Program-made: the position numbers and the translations under genes | Notes under the pieces: model-generated | Seen by the model: only the letters and a program-made list of their open reading frames with translations | Database searches by the model: none | Told to the model about the DNA's origin: nothing | Shown here: piece by piece, positions 55,663 to 64,000 of the stretch | Position numbering within the stretch: the first letter of the stretch is position 1 | How the letters are laid out: every line of letters begins with the position of its first letter | Assembly: GCF_014050145.1 (NCBI RefSeq) | Contig: NZ_JACFYF010000006.1 | Coordinates: 62,001 to 126,000 of the forward strand | Direction: 5' to 3' | DNA length: 64,000 nucleotides | Origin: Vibrio marinisediminis | GTDB taxonomy: Bacteria > Pseudomonadota > Gammaproteobacteria > Enterobacterales > Vibrionaceae

Positions 55663-55672
55663 TGTATATACA
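55663..55672 (+). promoter_or_regulatory. Candidate HutC operator before hutI
   Basis: TGTATATACA is a perfect palindrome 14 bases before the hutI start and matches the core of known HutC sites. A CRP-like half site (TCACATTT, 55611-55618) lies upstream, in keeping with catabolite control of hut genes. Confidence 0.65.
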
Positions 55673-55685
55673 TTATATTAAAGTG

Positions 55686-56936
55686 ATGAGTATGAACGAT
55701 ACAGGCAGAACAAATGACTCGGCTTCCGCTAAGTATGATTTTCTATTAGAAAACGCTCGCTTAGTGACTATGGTGCCTGGAACTAACGGTTATCAGGTGC
55801 TTGATGCCCACCTCTATCTGCGTGATGGCAAAATCGCTGCCATCAGCCAGCATCGCCTAGATACATCCGTTACTGATGTCCTCGATTGCCAAGGCAAGTT
55901 GGTCACCCCGGGGTTTATCGACTCTCATACTCATCTTATCTACGCTGGCAATCGAGCCAATGAATTTGAAATGCGTCTCAACGGCGTGCCCTATCAAACC
56001 ATTGCTCAACAAGGTGGTGGCATTCTTGCTACAGTGAAGGCCACACGCTTAGCCAGCCAGCAACAGCTTACAGAACAAGCGCTGCTCAGGCTTGACGGGC
56101 TAATCAATAGTGGCGTCACTAGTGTTGAGATCAAATCCGGTTATGGGTTAACGCTCAGCGATGAATTGAAAATGCTTCGCGCAGCCAAAGCACTAGAGAA
56201 CCACCGCCAAATTCGAGTCTCAACCACTTTATTAGCCGCTCACGCCGTGCCACCAGAATTTAAAAATCAAGCTGAGCGCTACATAGATTTAGTATGTGAA
56301 GAGATTATCCCTGCCGCTGCCAGCGAGAGCTTAGCCGACAGCGTTGATGTATTTTGCGAATCAATTGGCTTTAGCACCGCGCAAACAGAACGAGTTTTTC
56401 AAGCGGCGCAGCAACATGGCTTAGCCGTCAAAGGGCACACAGAGCAGCTCTCCAATTTAGGTGGCAGCGCTTTAACCGCTCGGTATAACGGATTATCTGC
56501 GGATCATATTGAATACCTTGATGAAGCTGGCGTAATCGCCATGGCAAATTCAGGCACGGTAGCTAACCTGCTTCCGGGCGCTTTTTACTTCCTACGTGAA
56601 ACTCAAAAGCCACCAATTGAGTTACTTCGCCAATATAAAGTCCCCATGGCGATTGCCAGTGATATCAATCCAGGCACCTCACCCTTCGCAGATTTGACTA
56701 TGATGATGAATATGGGTTGTACGTTATTTAACCTCACGCCTGAAGAAACACTACGTGGGGTGACATGCCACGCAGCCTCAGCACTCGGCGTGGGTAACAA
56801 TCGCGGTCAAATTGAGATTGGTTTCGATGCAGACTTAGCAATATGGGATGTCGAACACCCCGCTGAATTTAGTTATCTACAAGGCGTAAAACGTTTATAC
56901 GCCAGACTGATTCAGGGAGCGGTAAGTTATGCCTAA
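55686..56936 (+). CDS. hutI: Imidazolonepropionase
   Basis: About 416 residues of the amidohydrolase superfamily. Metal motif [25 protein letters not shown] (about 69-93), [14 protein letters not shown] with a metal His, and [13 protein letters not shown] follow the family order. It opens imidazolone-5-propanoate to formimidoylglutamate, step 3 of histidine breakdown. The start is 55686 or 55692; a TTG at 55662 would overlap the operator. Its stop overlaps hutG by 8 bases. Confidence 0.95.
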   Translation: MSMNDTGRTNDSASAKYDFLLENARLVTMVPGTNGYQVLDAHLYLRDGKIAAISQHRLDTSVTDVLDCQGKLVTPGFIDSHTHLIYAGNRANEFEMRLNGVPYQTIAQQGGGILATVKATRLASQQQLTEQALLRLDGLINSGVTSVEIKSGYGLTLSDELKMLRAAKALENHRQIRVSTTLLAAHAVPPEFKNQAERYIDLVCEEIIPAAASESLADSVDVFCESIGFSTAQTERVFQAAQQHGLAVKGHTEQLSNLGGSALTARYNGLSADHIEYLDEAGVIAMANSGTVANLLPGAFYFLRETQKPPIELLRQYKVPMAIASDINPGTSPFADLTMMMNMGCTLFNLTPEETLRGVTCHAASALGVGNNRGQIEIGFDADLAIWDVEHPAEFSYLQGVKRLYARLIQGAVSYA

Positions 56937-57927
56937 ACCACCCATTACCCAGCAAGAATTTCATTGGCAAGGACGTGTCGATGATGAAGATGGCGCAGCA
57001 GGAAGCCGTGTCCATAGCGTAATAAAGTCAATGCAAGTGAGCGAGTTGCAACCGCATCAAAATGCAGTGAGCATTATCGGTTTTGCTTGCGATGCCGGAG
57101 TCGCGCGCAATAAAGGGCGTGTTGGCGCACGTAAAGCGCCTGATTTGATCCGCCGCGCGTTAGCAAATATGGCGTGGCATAAACAGAGCCGGCTAATCGA
57201 TTTAGGTACCGTTACTTGCGACGACGATCTGCTTGAACAAGCGCAGTCTCAATGCGCAGAGGTGATCGCTCTGGCTCTGCGTTCTACGCCCGTTATCACC
57301 TTAGGTGGTGGACATGAGGTCGCATGGGCTTCGTTTCTCGGTTTAGCGCAGCATCTACAACATCTTAATCTCGCATCTGCACCACGAATTGGCATTATCA
57401 ATTTCGATGCACACTTTGACTTACGTGCCTTTGAACACCCTAGTGTCGATATCAAGACCAGTTCTGGAACACCATTTACTCAAATTCAACATTACTGCCA
57501 AGAGAAACAATGGCCATTTCACTACGCCTGCTTAGGCGTCAGCCGCGCAAGTAACACACCTGCGCTATTTGAACGAGCTGAAAAACTTAATGTTTGGTAT
57601 GTAGAAGATAAAGATCTCTCTCATCTCAACCACATTTACCACTTAACCCAACTTCAACACTTTATCGATAACTGTGACTACATCTATCTCACTATCGATT
57701 TGGATGTTTTCCCTGCCGCGATAGCCCCAGGTGTTAGCTCACCGGCGCCACGTGGCATCAGTTTGGATACCATAAACCTCTTTTTAGAGCGGATCCTCCA
57801 TTACAAAGAAAAGTTGGTGATTGCCGATATTGCTGAATACAACCCCACCTATGACGTCGATAGCCAAACGGCTCGGCTCGCAGCAAGGTTGTGTTGGGAT
57901 ATTGCCAACGCCTTCTCTGAAAAATAG
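56929..57927 (+). CDS. hutG: Formimidoylglutamase
   Basis: 332 residues of the ureohydrolase fold. Manganese ligands are GGGHEVAWA (about 126-134), NFDAHFDLR (about 154-162) and [21 protein letters not shown] (about 249-269). [31 protein letters not shown] is the typical N-terminal region. It hydrolyses N-formimidoyl-L-glutamate to glutamate and formamide, the last step of the pathway. Overlaps hutI; hutU follows after 21 bases. Confidence 0.95.
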   Translation: MPKPPITQQEFHWQGRVDDEDGAAGSRVHSVIKSMQVSELQPHQNAVSIIGFACDAGVARNKGRVGARKAPDLIRRALANMAWHKQSRLIDLGTVTCDDDLLEQAQSQCAEVIALALRSTPVITLGGGHEVAWASFLGLAQHLQHLNLASAPRIGIINFDAHFDLRAFEHPSVDIKTSSGTPFTQIQHYCQEKQWPFHYACLGVSRASNTPALFERAEKLNVWYVEDKDLSHLNHIYHLTQLQHFIDNCDYIYLTIDLDVFPAAIAPGVSSPAPRGISLDTINLFLERILHYKEKLVIADIAEYNPTYDVDSQTARLAARLCWDIANAFSEK

Positions 57928-57948
57928 TGAATCACAAGGAGTCTTCTT

Positions 57949-59646
57949 ATGACGGAACGCAGCAGTAACGACACGCGTCTCGACACACAACGTACTATTC
58001 GTGCCCCACATGGAACCAAGCTACGTGCTCGTTCTTGGTTAACCGAAGCCCCACTGCGCATGCTGATGAACAACCTCGATCCCGATGTGGCTGAGCATCC
58101 CCATGCTTTAGTGGTTTATGGTGGCATCGGTCGTGCGGCCCGTAATTGGGCGTGTTATGACAAAATCGTTGAAGTATTGGAGCGTCTCGAAGAAGATCAA
58201 ACATTGCTTGTGCAATCAGGCAAACCTGTCGGTGTATTTCCAACCCACAAAGATGCTCCACGAGTGTTAATTGCTAACTCTAATCTCGTACCGCACTGGG
58301 CAAATTGGCAGCACTTTAACGAGCTCGATAAGCAGGGCTTAATGATGTACGGGCAAATGACCGCAGGTAGCTGGATCTACATCGGCACGCAAGGCATTGT
58401 TCAAGGCACCTACGAGACATTTGTCGCCGTAGCCAAACAACATTTTGCAGGCCAAAGCCAAGGTCGTTGGATTCTTACTGGTGGTCTTGGGGGCATGGGT
58501 GGCGCACAACCTCTTGCTGCGACTATGGCCGGTTTTTCAATGCTTGCGGTTGAGTGCGATGAATCTCGCATTGATTACCGTTTACGTACTGGTTATGTCG
58601 ATAAAAAAGCCACCAGCCTAGATGAAGCATTAGAACTCATTTACAGCAGTGATGAGCCAGTTTCAATCGGTCTGCTCGGCAATGCTGCAGACATATTTGC
58701 TGAACTGGTTGAACGCAATATCACCCCAGATGTTGTCACCGACCAAACCTCTGCACACGATCCTCTCAATGGTTACCTGCCGCAAGGCTGGAGCATGGAA
58801 TTTGCCGAGCAAATGCGTCAACAAGATGAAAACAAAGTCGTCGCCGCTGCAAAACAATCGATGGCAACCCAAGTCAAAGCGATGCTTGAGCTGCAATCTC
58901 GCGGCGCTGCAACTCTCGACTACGGCAATAATATTCGCCAGATGGCACTAGAAGAAGGTGTAGAGAATGCCTTTGACTTCCCAGGTTTTGTGCCTGCGTA
59001 CATTCGCCCGCTATTTTGTGAAGGTATTGGACCTTTCCGCTGGGCTGCTCTTTCTGGTGACCCTGAAGACATTTACAAAACCGATCAGAAAGTAAAAGAG
59101 CTGATCCCCGATGACCCGCATTTGCACAACTGGCTCGATATGGCGCGCGAACGCATTCAATTCCAAGGGTTACCAGCGCGTATTTGTTGGGTTGGACTAA
59201 AAGACCGCGAGCGTTTAAGCCAAGCGTTTAACCAAATGGTCAAAGATGGTGAGCTAAAAGCTCCTATTGTGATTGGTCGCGACCACTTAGATTCAGGCTC
59301 AGTTGCAAGCCCTAACCGTGAAACCGAATCGATGCTCGATGGTTCTGACGCCGTTTCCGACTGGCCGCTCCTCAATGCCCTACTCAATACGGCAAGTGGC
59401 GCTACTTGGGTATCGCTACATCACGGTGGCGGTGTAGGCATGGGCTTCTCACAACACTCTGGCATGGTAATTTGCTGTGATGGCAGTGACGATGCAAGCC
59501 GACGCATTGCGCGAGTATTACACAATGATCCAGCAACTGGCGTGATGCGACATGCTGATGCCGGCTACGATATTGCCAAGCAGTGTGCAGCTGATCAACG
59601 TCTCGATCTACCTATGCTCAACCAAGAACTCGCTAAGCTGCGTTAG
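57949..59646 (+). CDS. hutU: Urocanate hydratase
   Basis: 565 residues. It binds NAD tightly through [15 protein letters not shown] (about 178-192). The active-site Cys lies in [18 protein letters not shown] and the following region (about 360-420, with [13 protein letters not shown]). [19 protein letters not shown] is also highly conserved. It converts urocanate to imidazolone propionate, step 2. GAG-type RBS upstream; the hutH start follows 10 bases after its stop. Confidence 0.97.
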   Translation: MTERSSNDTRLDTQRTIRAPHGTKLRARSWLTEAPLRMLMNNLDPDVAEHPHALVVYGGIGRAARNWACYDKIVEVLERLEEDQTLLVQSGKPVGVFPTHKDAPRVLIANSNLVPHWANWQHFNELDKQGLMMYGQMTAGSWIYIGTQGIVQGTYETFVAVAKQHFAGQSQGRWILTGGLGGMGGAQPLAATMAGFSMLAVECDESRIDYRLRTGYVDKKATSLDEALELIYSSDEPVSIGLLGNAADIFAELVERNITPDVVTDQTSAHDPLNGYLPQGWSMEFAEQMRQQDENKVVAAAKQSMATQVKAMLELQSRGAATLDYGNNIRQMALEEGVENAFDFPGFVPAYIRPLFCEGIGPFRWAALSGDPEDIYKTDQKVKELIPDDPHLHNWLDMARERIQFQGLPARICWVGLKDRERLSQAFNQMVKDGELKAPIVIGRDHLDSGSVASPNRETESMLDGSDAVSDWPLLNALLNTASGATWVSLHHGGGVGMGFSQHSGMVICCDGSDDASRRIARVLHNDPATGVMRHADAGYDIAKQCAADQRLDLPMLNQELAKLR

Positions 59647-59656
59647 GAGAATGAAG

Positions 59657-61189
59657 ATGTTAAACCTAATACTTAAGCCTGGTTGCCTGAACCTGAAGCA
59701 ATTACGTCAAATCAGTCGTTCTCCGGTTAACCTCAGCTTAGATCCCGAGTCATTCGCAGCGATTGAACAAAGTGCTGCGGTGGTAGAGCTGGTTATCGCT
59801 GAAGATCGCACCGTTTATGGCATCAACACTGGCTTTGGTTTACTCGCCAATACCCGCATCGAACCTAAAGATCTCGAAGTACTGCAAAAAAGTATTGTTT
59901 TGTCTCATGCAGCAGGCATAGGCAAATTTATGTCTGATGAGACCGTCCGCCTGATGATGGTGCTTAAAATCAATAGCCTTGCCCGTGGTTATTCCGGCAT
60001 TCGCTTATCGGTCATCCAAGCTTTAGTTGAACTGGTCAATGCCCAAGTCTACCCATGCGTACCAAAAAAAGGCTCAGTCGGCGCCTCGGGTGATTTAGCG
60101 CCTCTGGCACACATGAGCACTGTTCTACTAGGTGAAGGGCAAGCTCGCCATAATGGCAAAGTCATTTCAGGAATTGAGGCGCTTGCTATCGCAGGTTTAA
60201 GCCCAATCACACTGGCACCAAAAGAAGGCTTAGCGCTGCTCAATGGTACACAAGCCTCAACAGCCTTTGCTCTGGAAGGGCTCTTTGCCGCAGAAGACCT
60301 CTATGCCTCGGCAACCGTATGTGGCGCAATGTCTGTAGATGCGGCGCTAGGTAGTCGTAAGCCATTTGACCCACGTATTCATCGTGTCCGCGGTCATCGC
60401 GCTCAAATGGATGCCGCAACGGCGTATCGCCAGATGCTTGATAACAGCAGTGAGATTGGTCAATCCCACACTGAATGTGAAAAGGTTCAAGACCCTTACT
60501 CACTGCGCTGCCAGCCTCAGGTGATGGGCGCATGTTTACAACAAATACGCAATTCCGCCGAGATTTTACAAGTTGAAGCCAACTCTGTATCTGATAACCC
60601 TCTCGTCTTTGCCGAAGATGGTGACATCATCTCAGGCGGCAACTTCCACGCAGAGCCTGTCGCCATGGCAGCCGATAACTTAGCACTGGCGATTGCTGAA
60701 ATTGGCAGTTTGTCTGAACGACGTATGGCGCTGCTAATTGATAGCGCATTAAGCAAACTGCCACCATTCTTGGTTGATAATGGCGGAGTCAACTCGGGCT
60801 TTATGATTGCTCAAGTTACAGCCGCTGCATTGGCGAGTGAGAACAAAACCCTTGCCCACCCAGCTTCGATTGACAGTCTGCCAACGTCAGCGAACCAAGA
60901 AGACCACGTTTCAATGGCGACATTTGCTGGTAGACGTTTGCGTGATATGGCGGAAAATACCCGTGGTATTTTGGCCGTCGAGTATCTTTCAGCCGCACAA
61001 GGGCTCGACTTTAGAGCGCCGCTTAAATCCTCAAACAGGATTGAAATTGCCAAGCAAAGGCTGCGTGAAAAGGTCACTTTCTATGATAAAGACCGCTACT
61101 TTGCCCCTGATATAGAACAGGCAAATACCCTATTGAAACAAGCTATCCATAATGACCTAATGCCAGACAATACCCTGCCAAGTATCTGA
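59657..61189 (+). CDS. hutH: Histidine ammonia-lyase
   Basis: 510 residues. The ASG triad in [17 protein letters not shown] (about 137-153) cyclises to the MIO electrophile. [15 protein letters not shown] (about 53-67) and the C-terminal [11 protein letters not shown] complete the signature. It removes ammonia from histidine to give urocanate, the inducer read by HutC. The start at 59657 has AGGAG 7 bases upstream. ATG 59651 is too close to that RBS, and a longer frame from 59552 would overlap hutU. Confidence 0.97.
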   Translation: MLNLILKPGCLNLKQLRQISRSPVNLSLDPESFAAIEQSAAVVELVIAEDRTVYGINTGFGLLANTRIEPKDLEVLQKSIVLSHAAGIGKFMSDETVRLMMVLKINSLARGYSGIRLSVIQALVELVNAQVYPCVPKKGSVGASGDLAPLAHMSTVLLGEGQARHNGKVISGIEALAIAGLSPITLAPKEGLALLNGTQASTAFALEGLFAAEDLYASATVCGAMSVDAALGSRKPFDPRIHRVRGHRAQMDAATAYRQMLDNSSEIGQSHTECEKVQDPYSLRCQPQVMGACLQQIRNSAEILQVEANSVSDNPLVFAEDGDIISGGNFHAEPVAMAADNLALAIAEIGSLSERRMALLIDSALSKLPPFLVDNGGVNSGFMIAQVTAAALASENKTLAHPASIDSLPTSANQEDHVSMATFAGRRLRDMAENTRGILAVEYLSAAQGLDFRAPLKSSNRIEIAKQRLREKVTFYDKDRYFAPDIEQANTLLKQAIHNDLMPDNTLPSI

Positions 61190-61219
61190 TATATAGTTAA
61201 TTAGAGTATTGAACGTCTC

Positions 61220-61250
61220 AAGGGTGCAATCATTTGGGTTGCACCCTTTG
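61220..61250 (+). terminator. hut operon terminator
   Basis: AAGGGTGCAA (61220-61229) pairs with TTGCACCCTT (61239-61248), then a T, about 30 bases after hutH. Confidence 0.8.
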
Positions 61251-61354
61251 CTATGACTGACTACAGAGATCTTTTCAACATCATCACTGGATTGACCAGT
61301 CTAGCCAATTCCTCATATATAATCGCAAGCAGTTTTGGCTACTAAGCGTAAGAT

Positions 61355-62083
61355 ATGTTTCTATCATCGTACTTTTCTACACAAGATCATCAATTCCAAT
61401 TCACTCGCCTTCAAGCGAGCCATTTTGCTAAAAAAGTGGCAGGCGACTTCAACCCAATTCACGACGAAGACAACAAGCGCTTCTGTGTTCCTGGGGACCT
61501 ACTGTTTGCCGTATTACTAAGCAAGCAAGGTATCAGCCATAAAATGCGCTTTAACTTCTCTGGAATGGTGAGTGACGGTGTTGCACTTCATATCGACAAC
61601 AAATGCGAAAAAGAAGCCGCAGTAGTTGATGCTAATGGTAAAGAATACCTGCACATGAACCGCGAAGGCGACGTTAACCAAAATGCGGAATTTATTGAGC
61701 ATGTGGTCGCAAATTATGTTCGCTTCTCAGGCATGAACTTCCCGCACATTATGGTACCGCTAATGGAAGAGAAGCAGATGATGATCAACTGCCAGCGCCC
61801 ATTAGTGATCTACGAAAGTATGGAAATCGAATTTGAGCGCCTTGATTTGACTGACCCTGAAGTGACCTTCTCTGGTGCTACTTTTGATGTCGAAGGTAAA
61901 CGCGGTCTTGTCACATTAAACTTTGACTTCATTCAAGATGGTGAAGTGGTCGGTAAAGGCATCAAACGCATGGTTGCAAGTGGTCTTAAGCCATACAACC
62001 AAGAAGATATCGATGACTTAGTTAACCGTTTCCACGAGCGAAAAGATGCGTTTCTAGCGCAATTTTCTCAAGCCGCTGCTTGA
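61355..62083 (+). CDS. DUF3581 family protein (hotdog-like)
   Basis: 242 residues of a family found in Vibrio and Shewanella relatives, function not established. KKVAGDFNPIHDEDNKRFCVPGDLL (about 26-50) closely resembles the DxNPxH motif of MaoC-type hotdog hydratases, so a hydratase-like or acyl-binding fold is plausible. No signal peptide. It stands alone between hut and art genes with its own terminator. Confidence 0.82.
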   Translation: MFLSSYFSTQDHQFQFTRLQASHFAKKVAGDFNPIHDEDNKRFCVPGDLLFAVLLSKQGISHKMRFNFSGMVSDGVALHIDNKCEKEAAVVDANGKEYLHMNREGDVNQNAEFIEHVVANYVRFSGMNFPHIMVPLMEEKQMMINCQRPLVIYESMEIEFERLDLTDPEVTFSGATFDVEGKRGLVTLNFDFIQDGEVVGKGIKRMVASGLKPYNQEDIDDLVNRFHERKDAFLAQFSQAAA

Positions 62084-62101
62084 AAGTAACTCGCTACATC
62101 G

Positions 62102-62130
62102 AGCCTCGCTAAAATAGCGGGGCTTTTTTA
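62102..62130 (+). terminator. Terminator after the DUF3581 gene
   Basis: AGCCTCGCT-AAAAT?-AGCGGGGCT (62102-62110 with 62115-62123, one G-U pair) followed by seven T/A bases beginning TTTTT. Confidence 0.9.
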
Positions 62131-62420
62131 CGCCTGCGATATGCCCACCAAACCTTCCTTTTCTTCGAACTTTGCCCCTTCATCATTAAAAGATTCACCT
62201 TGTTATAAACACGCTATCACCCGTCGAGTTAACTTTTGATTAAATGCATAACACTGCATAGAGACATTTATCACCATCTATTTATTCAGTGATATCTATT
62301 ATCTTACTGGTCAATATTTATACATAATATTAACAAGATAAATTTATATACATTTTTATTGCATAATTTCGCAGTTTTAGTAGTATGAATGCCATGTGGT
62401 AATTAATGCAGTTTTTAAGC
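62131..62420 (+). promoter_or_regulatory. A+T-rich upstream region of the art operon, possible ARG box
   Basis: About 290 bases without a gene and very A+T-rich from 62260 on. TGCATAATTTCGCA (62360-62373) is an imperfect palindrome that resembles half-sites of the arginine repressor box, about 48 bases before artP. ArgR control is expected for art genes, but the match is weak. Confidence 0.35.
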
Positions 62421-63149
62421 ATGAGTATTCAAGTAAAGCAAATCAACAAATCTTACGGCACTACCCAAGTTCTTCACGATGTTAGCTTCGAATGCAACAA
62501 CGGCGAGACACTTGTATTGCTTGGTCCAAGTGGCGCGGGAAAAAGCTCACTGCTTCGTGTATTGAACTTACTTGAAAGCGCAGACGATGGTCAGCTATCG
62601 ATTACGGATCATCAATTTGATTTCTCTGCGCCGATTGCAGAAAAACAAGAACTGCAACTACGCCGCAAAGTCGGCATGGTATTTCAGCAGTACAACTTGT
62701 GGCCTCACATGACGGTAATGCAAAACCTGATTGAAGCACCGGTTAAAGTAGCAGGCATGACAGTTGAAGAAGCAAAAAAACAAGCATTAGAAATACTTAC
62801 TACGCTGCAACTCGCCGATAAAGCGGATACTTGGCCATTACAACTGTCGGGTGGACAACAGCAACGTGTCGCGATAGCAAGAGCTCTAATGATGAAGCCA
62901 GAGGTGTTGCTTTTTGACGAACCAACTGCAGCACTTGACCCTGAGATCACCACTCAAGTGGTCGAAATTATTAAAGAGTTGAGCGCGACGGGAATCACTC
63001 AAGTTGTTGTGACGCATGAAGTCGATTTTGCAAAGAAAATCGCATCGCATGTTCTCTATTTAGAGAAAGGTCACATCGTCGAACATGGCACTAATGAGAT
63101 ATTTTCCAATCCGCAAACCACTGCGTTTGCCGATTACCTAAAGCACTAA
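62421..63149 (+). CDS. artP: Arginine ABC transporter ATP-binding protein
   Basis: 242 residues, the same length as E. coli ArtP. Walker [10 protein letters not shown] (about 34-42), Q-loop [15 protein letters not shown], signature LSGGQQQRV (about 136-144), Walker [13 protein letters not shown] and the H-loop in VVTHEVDF. It drives the arginine importer whose binding protein and permease genes follow. The start at 62421 ([13 protein letters not shown]) matches the family; an in-frame ATG at 62406 adds five residues. Confidence 0.94.
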   Translation: MSIQVKQINKSYGTTQVLHDVSFECNNGETLVLLGPSGAGKSSLLRVLNLLESADDGQLSITDHQFDFSAPIAEKQELQLRRKVGMVFQQYNLWPHMTVMQNLIEAPVKVAGMTVEEAKKQALEILTTLQLADKADTWPLQLSGGQQQRVAIARALMMKPEVLLFDEPTAALDPEITTQVVEIIKELSATGITQVVVTHEVDFAKKIASHVLYLEKGHIVEHGTNEIFSNPQTTAFADYLKH

Positions 63150-63227
63150 TTATTCATTTAAGTCACACAATTTAAACTTTCGCTGCCCATTGACGGAGTC
63201 AGCCCTTGTAATTTATGGAGTAATACA

Positions 63228-63962
63228 ATGAAAAAAATCCTTCTAGCTTCGTTAATCGGTGTTGTTTCAACTCACGCTCTTGCACAGGAAGAGATCAAGT
63301 TTGTGATGGAAGCGACTTACCCTCCTTTTGAATACATGGATGAAAGCAACCAAATCCAAGGTTTCGATGTTGATCTTGCTAACGCCCTGTGTGAAGAGAT
63401 GAAAGCAAAATGTACCTTCCACAACCAAGCCTTCGATAGCTTGATCCCTGCCCTTAAATTCAAGCGTTACGACGCGGCAATTTCAGCAATGGATATTACT
63501 GACGCGCGTTTAGAGCAAGTTAACTTCAGTAACGCATACTACGACAATGCCGCTGCATTTATTGCAATGGAAGGTAAAGTCGCAGACCAAGCGGCACTAG
63601 AAGGTAAACGTGTAGGCGTACAAAACGGTTCAACACACCAAAGCTTCCTAATGGAGCAAATGCCAGGTGTGACAGCCGTACCTTACTCAAGCTACCAAGA
63701 CGCTTTCATCGACATGAAAAATGGTCGTATCGACTCTGTATTTGGTGACAATGCCGTTGTTGCTGAGTGGTTTAAAAAAGATGACAACAAGCTAGCTTAC
63801 GTTGGTGACAACATCACCAATGCAAAATACTTTGGTAACGGTTTCGGTATTGCAGTCAACAAAGACAACCAAGCACTTGTCGAAAAGCTAAACAAAGCGC
63901 TTGCGACGGTTTCAAGCAATGGCGTTTACCAAGACATCCACACTAAGTACTTCGGTAACTAA
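63228..63962 (+). CDS. artI: Periplasmic arginine-binding protein (ArtI/ArtJ-like)
   Basis: 244 residues. Signal peptide MKKILLASLIGVVSTHALAQ; mature protein starts near EEIKFVMEATYPPFEYMDESNQIQGFDVDLANAL, the polar amino-acid-binding (SBP family 3) signature. It is close to E. coli ArtI/ArtJ/HisJ in length and sequence pattern. It delivers arginine to ArtQM-P. The gap of 78 bases after artP and only one base before the artQ start indicate an operon. Confidence 0.92.
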   Translation: MKKILLASLIGVVSTHALAQEEIKFVMEATYPPFEYMDESNQIQGFDVDLANALCEEMKAKCTFHNQAFDSLIPALKFKRYDAAISAMDITDARLEQVNFSNAYYDNAAAFIAMEGKVADQAALEGKRVGVQNGSTHQSFLMEQMPGVTAVPYSSYQDAFIDMKNGRIDSVFGDNAVVAEWFKKDDNKLAYVGDNITNAKYFGNGFGIAVNKDNQALVEKLNKALATVSSNGVYQDIHTKYFGN

Positions 63963-63963
63963 T

Positions 63964-64000
63964 ATGGGTTTAACGGGTTATTCTTTATCACTCGTACAAG
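63964..64000 (+). CDS. artQ: Arginine ABC transporter permease, N-terminal fragment
   Basis: Twelve codons (MGLTGYSLSLVQ) are visible before the window ends. They start immediately after the binding-protein gene. Position in an artP-artI operon makes ArtQ the expected product; the sequence itself is too short to prove it. Confidence 0.65.
   Translation, partial: MGLTGYSLSLVQ

Noticed and set aside
57784-58261. Antisense open frames over the hutG/hutU junction
   Set aside because: They lie opposite well-conserved hut coding sequence, have no ribosome-binding site and encode low-complexity Cys/His/Arg-rich peptides typical of shadow frames.

Overview
The window is a piece of a gamma-proteobacterial chromosome, almost certainly from the genus Vibrio. 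The evidence is the style of the proteins, the moderate A+T content and the order hut genes - relV - purT - cdd - lrgAB-like - sbcB - cob genes - btuCD, which recalls (from memory) the Vibrio cholerae chromosome 1 segment around VC1202 to VC1245. I see no rRNA, tRNA, CRISPR array, insertion sequence or prophage. Nearly all of it reads as intact, densely packed genes separated by clear intrinsic terminators.

Layout. 1-2.4 kb: end of a tripartite tricarboxylate transporter operon (tctC tail, tctB, tctA). 2.5-5.6 kb: a very large membrane HD-GYP sensor. 5.9-10.6 kb: a TolC/HlyD/ABC-2/ABC-2 export operon with no ATPase gene, headed by a perfect 16-bp palindrome. 10.7-12.9 kb: a small charged protein and a divergent LysR/GST pair. 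13.0-16.9 kb: an unusual sulfur/oxygenase cluster, with cysteine dioxygenase, a clavaminate-synthase-like 2-oxoglutarate oxygenase and a TSUP exporter overlapping in one operon, opposite a MocR-type regulator. 17-28.6 kb: metA with a MetJ box, a PilW-like lipoprotein, rlmF, a YgjP-like metalloprotein, a glutaredoxin, an arginase-family enzyme, an NRAMP-like transporter with a structured leader, a LysR/MFS pair, DUF1415, a MazG-like protein and acetyltransferases.

28.6-37.1 kb: vitamin B12 genes. These are btuD-btuC, then (after astE) a leftward operon flavin reductase-cobT-cobS-cobU-cobC-pepF for corrinoid salvage and nucleotide-loop assembly. 37.4-46 kb: an SDR-like protein, a cold-shock gene with a long leader, two more HD-GYP proteins, exonuclease I, an LrgA/LrgB-type pair and cytidine deaminase. 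46.1-49.4 kb: a leftward operon of an SLC13 transporter, a histidine kinase with a cyclic-nucleotide-binding-like domain and a single-domain response regulator. 49.6-54.7 kb: purT with a PurR box, tpm flanked by two different short tandem repeats, a RelV-like alarmone synthetase carrying a signal-peptide-like N-terminus, a DUF3187 outer-membrane protein and a Spo0M-like protein.

54.9-61.2 kb: a complete histidine utilization locus hutC-hutI-hutG-hutU-hutH with probable HutC operators. 61.4-64 kb: a DUF3581 protein and the start of an arginine ABC transporter operon (artP, artI/J-like, first codons of artQ). The strongest candidate for an undescribed system is the 13.0-16.9 kb cluster. The SLC13-kinase-receiver operon, the nested sensor domain of the 1048-residue HD-GYP protein and the ATPase-less exporter come next.
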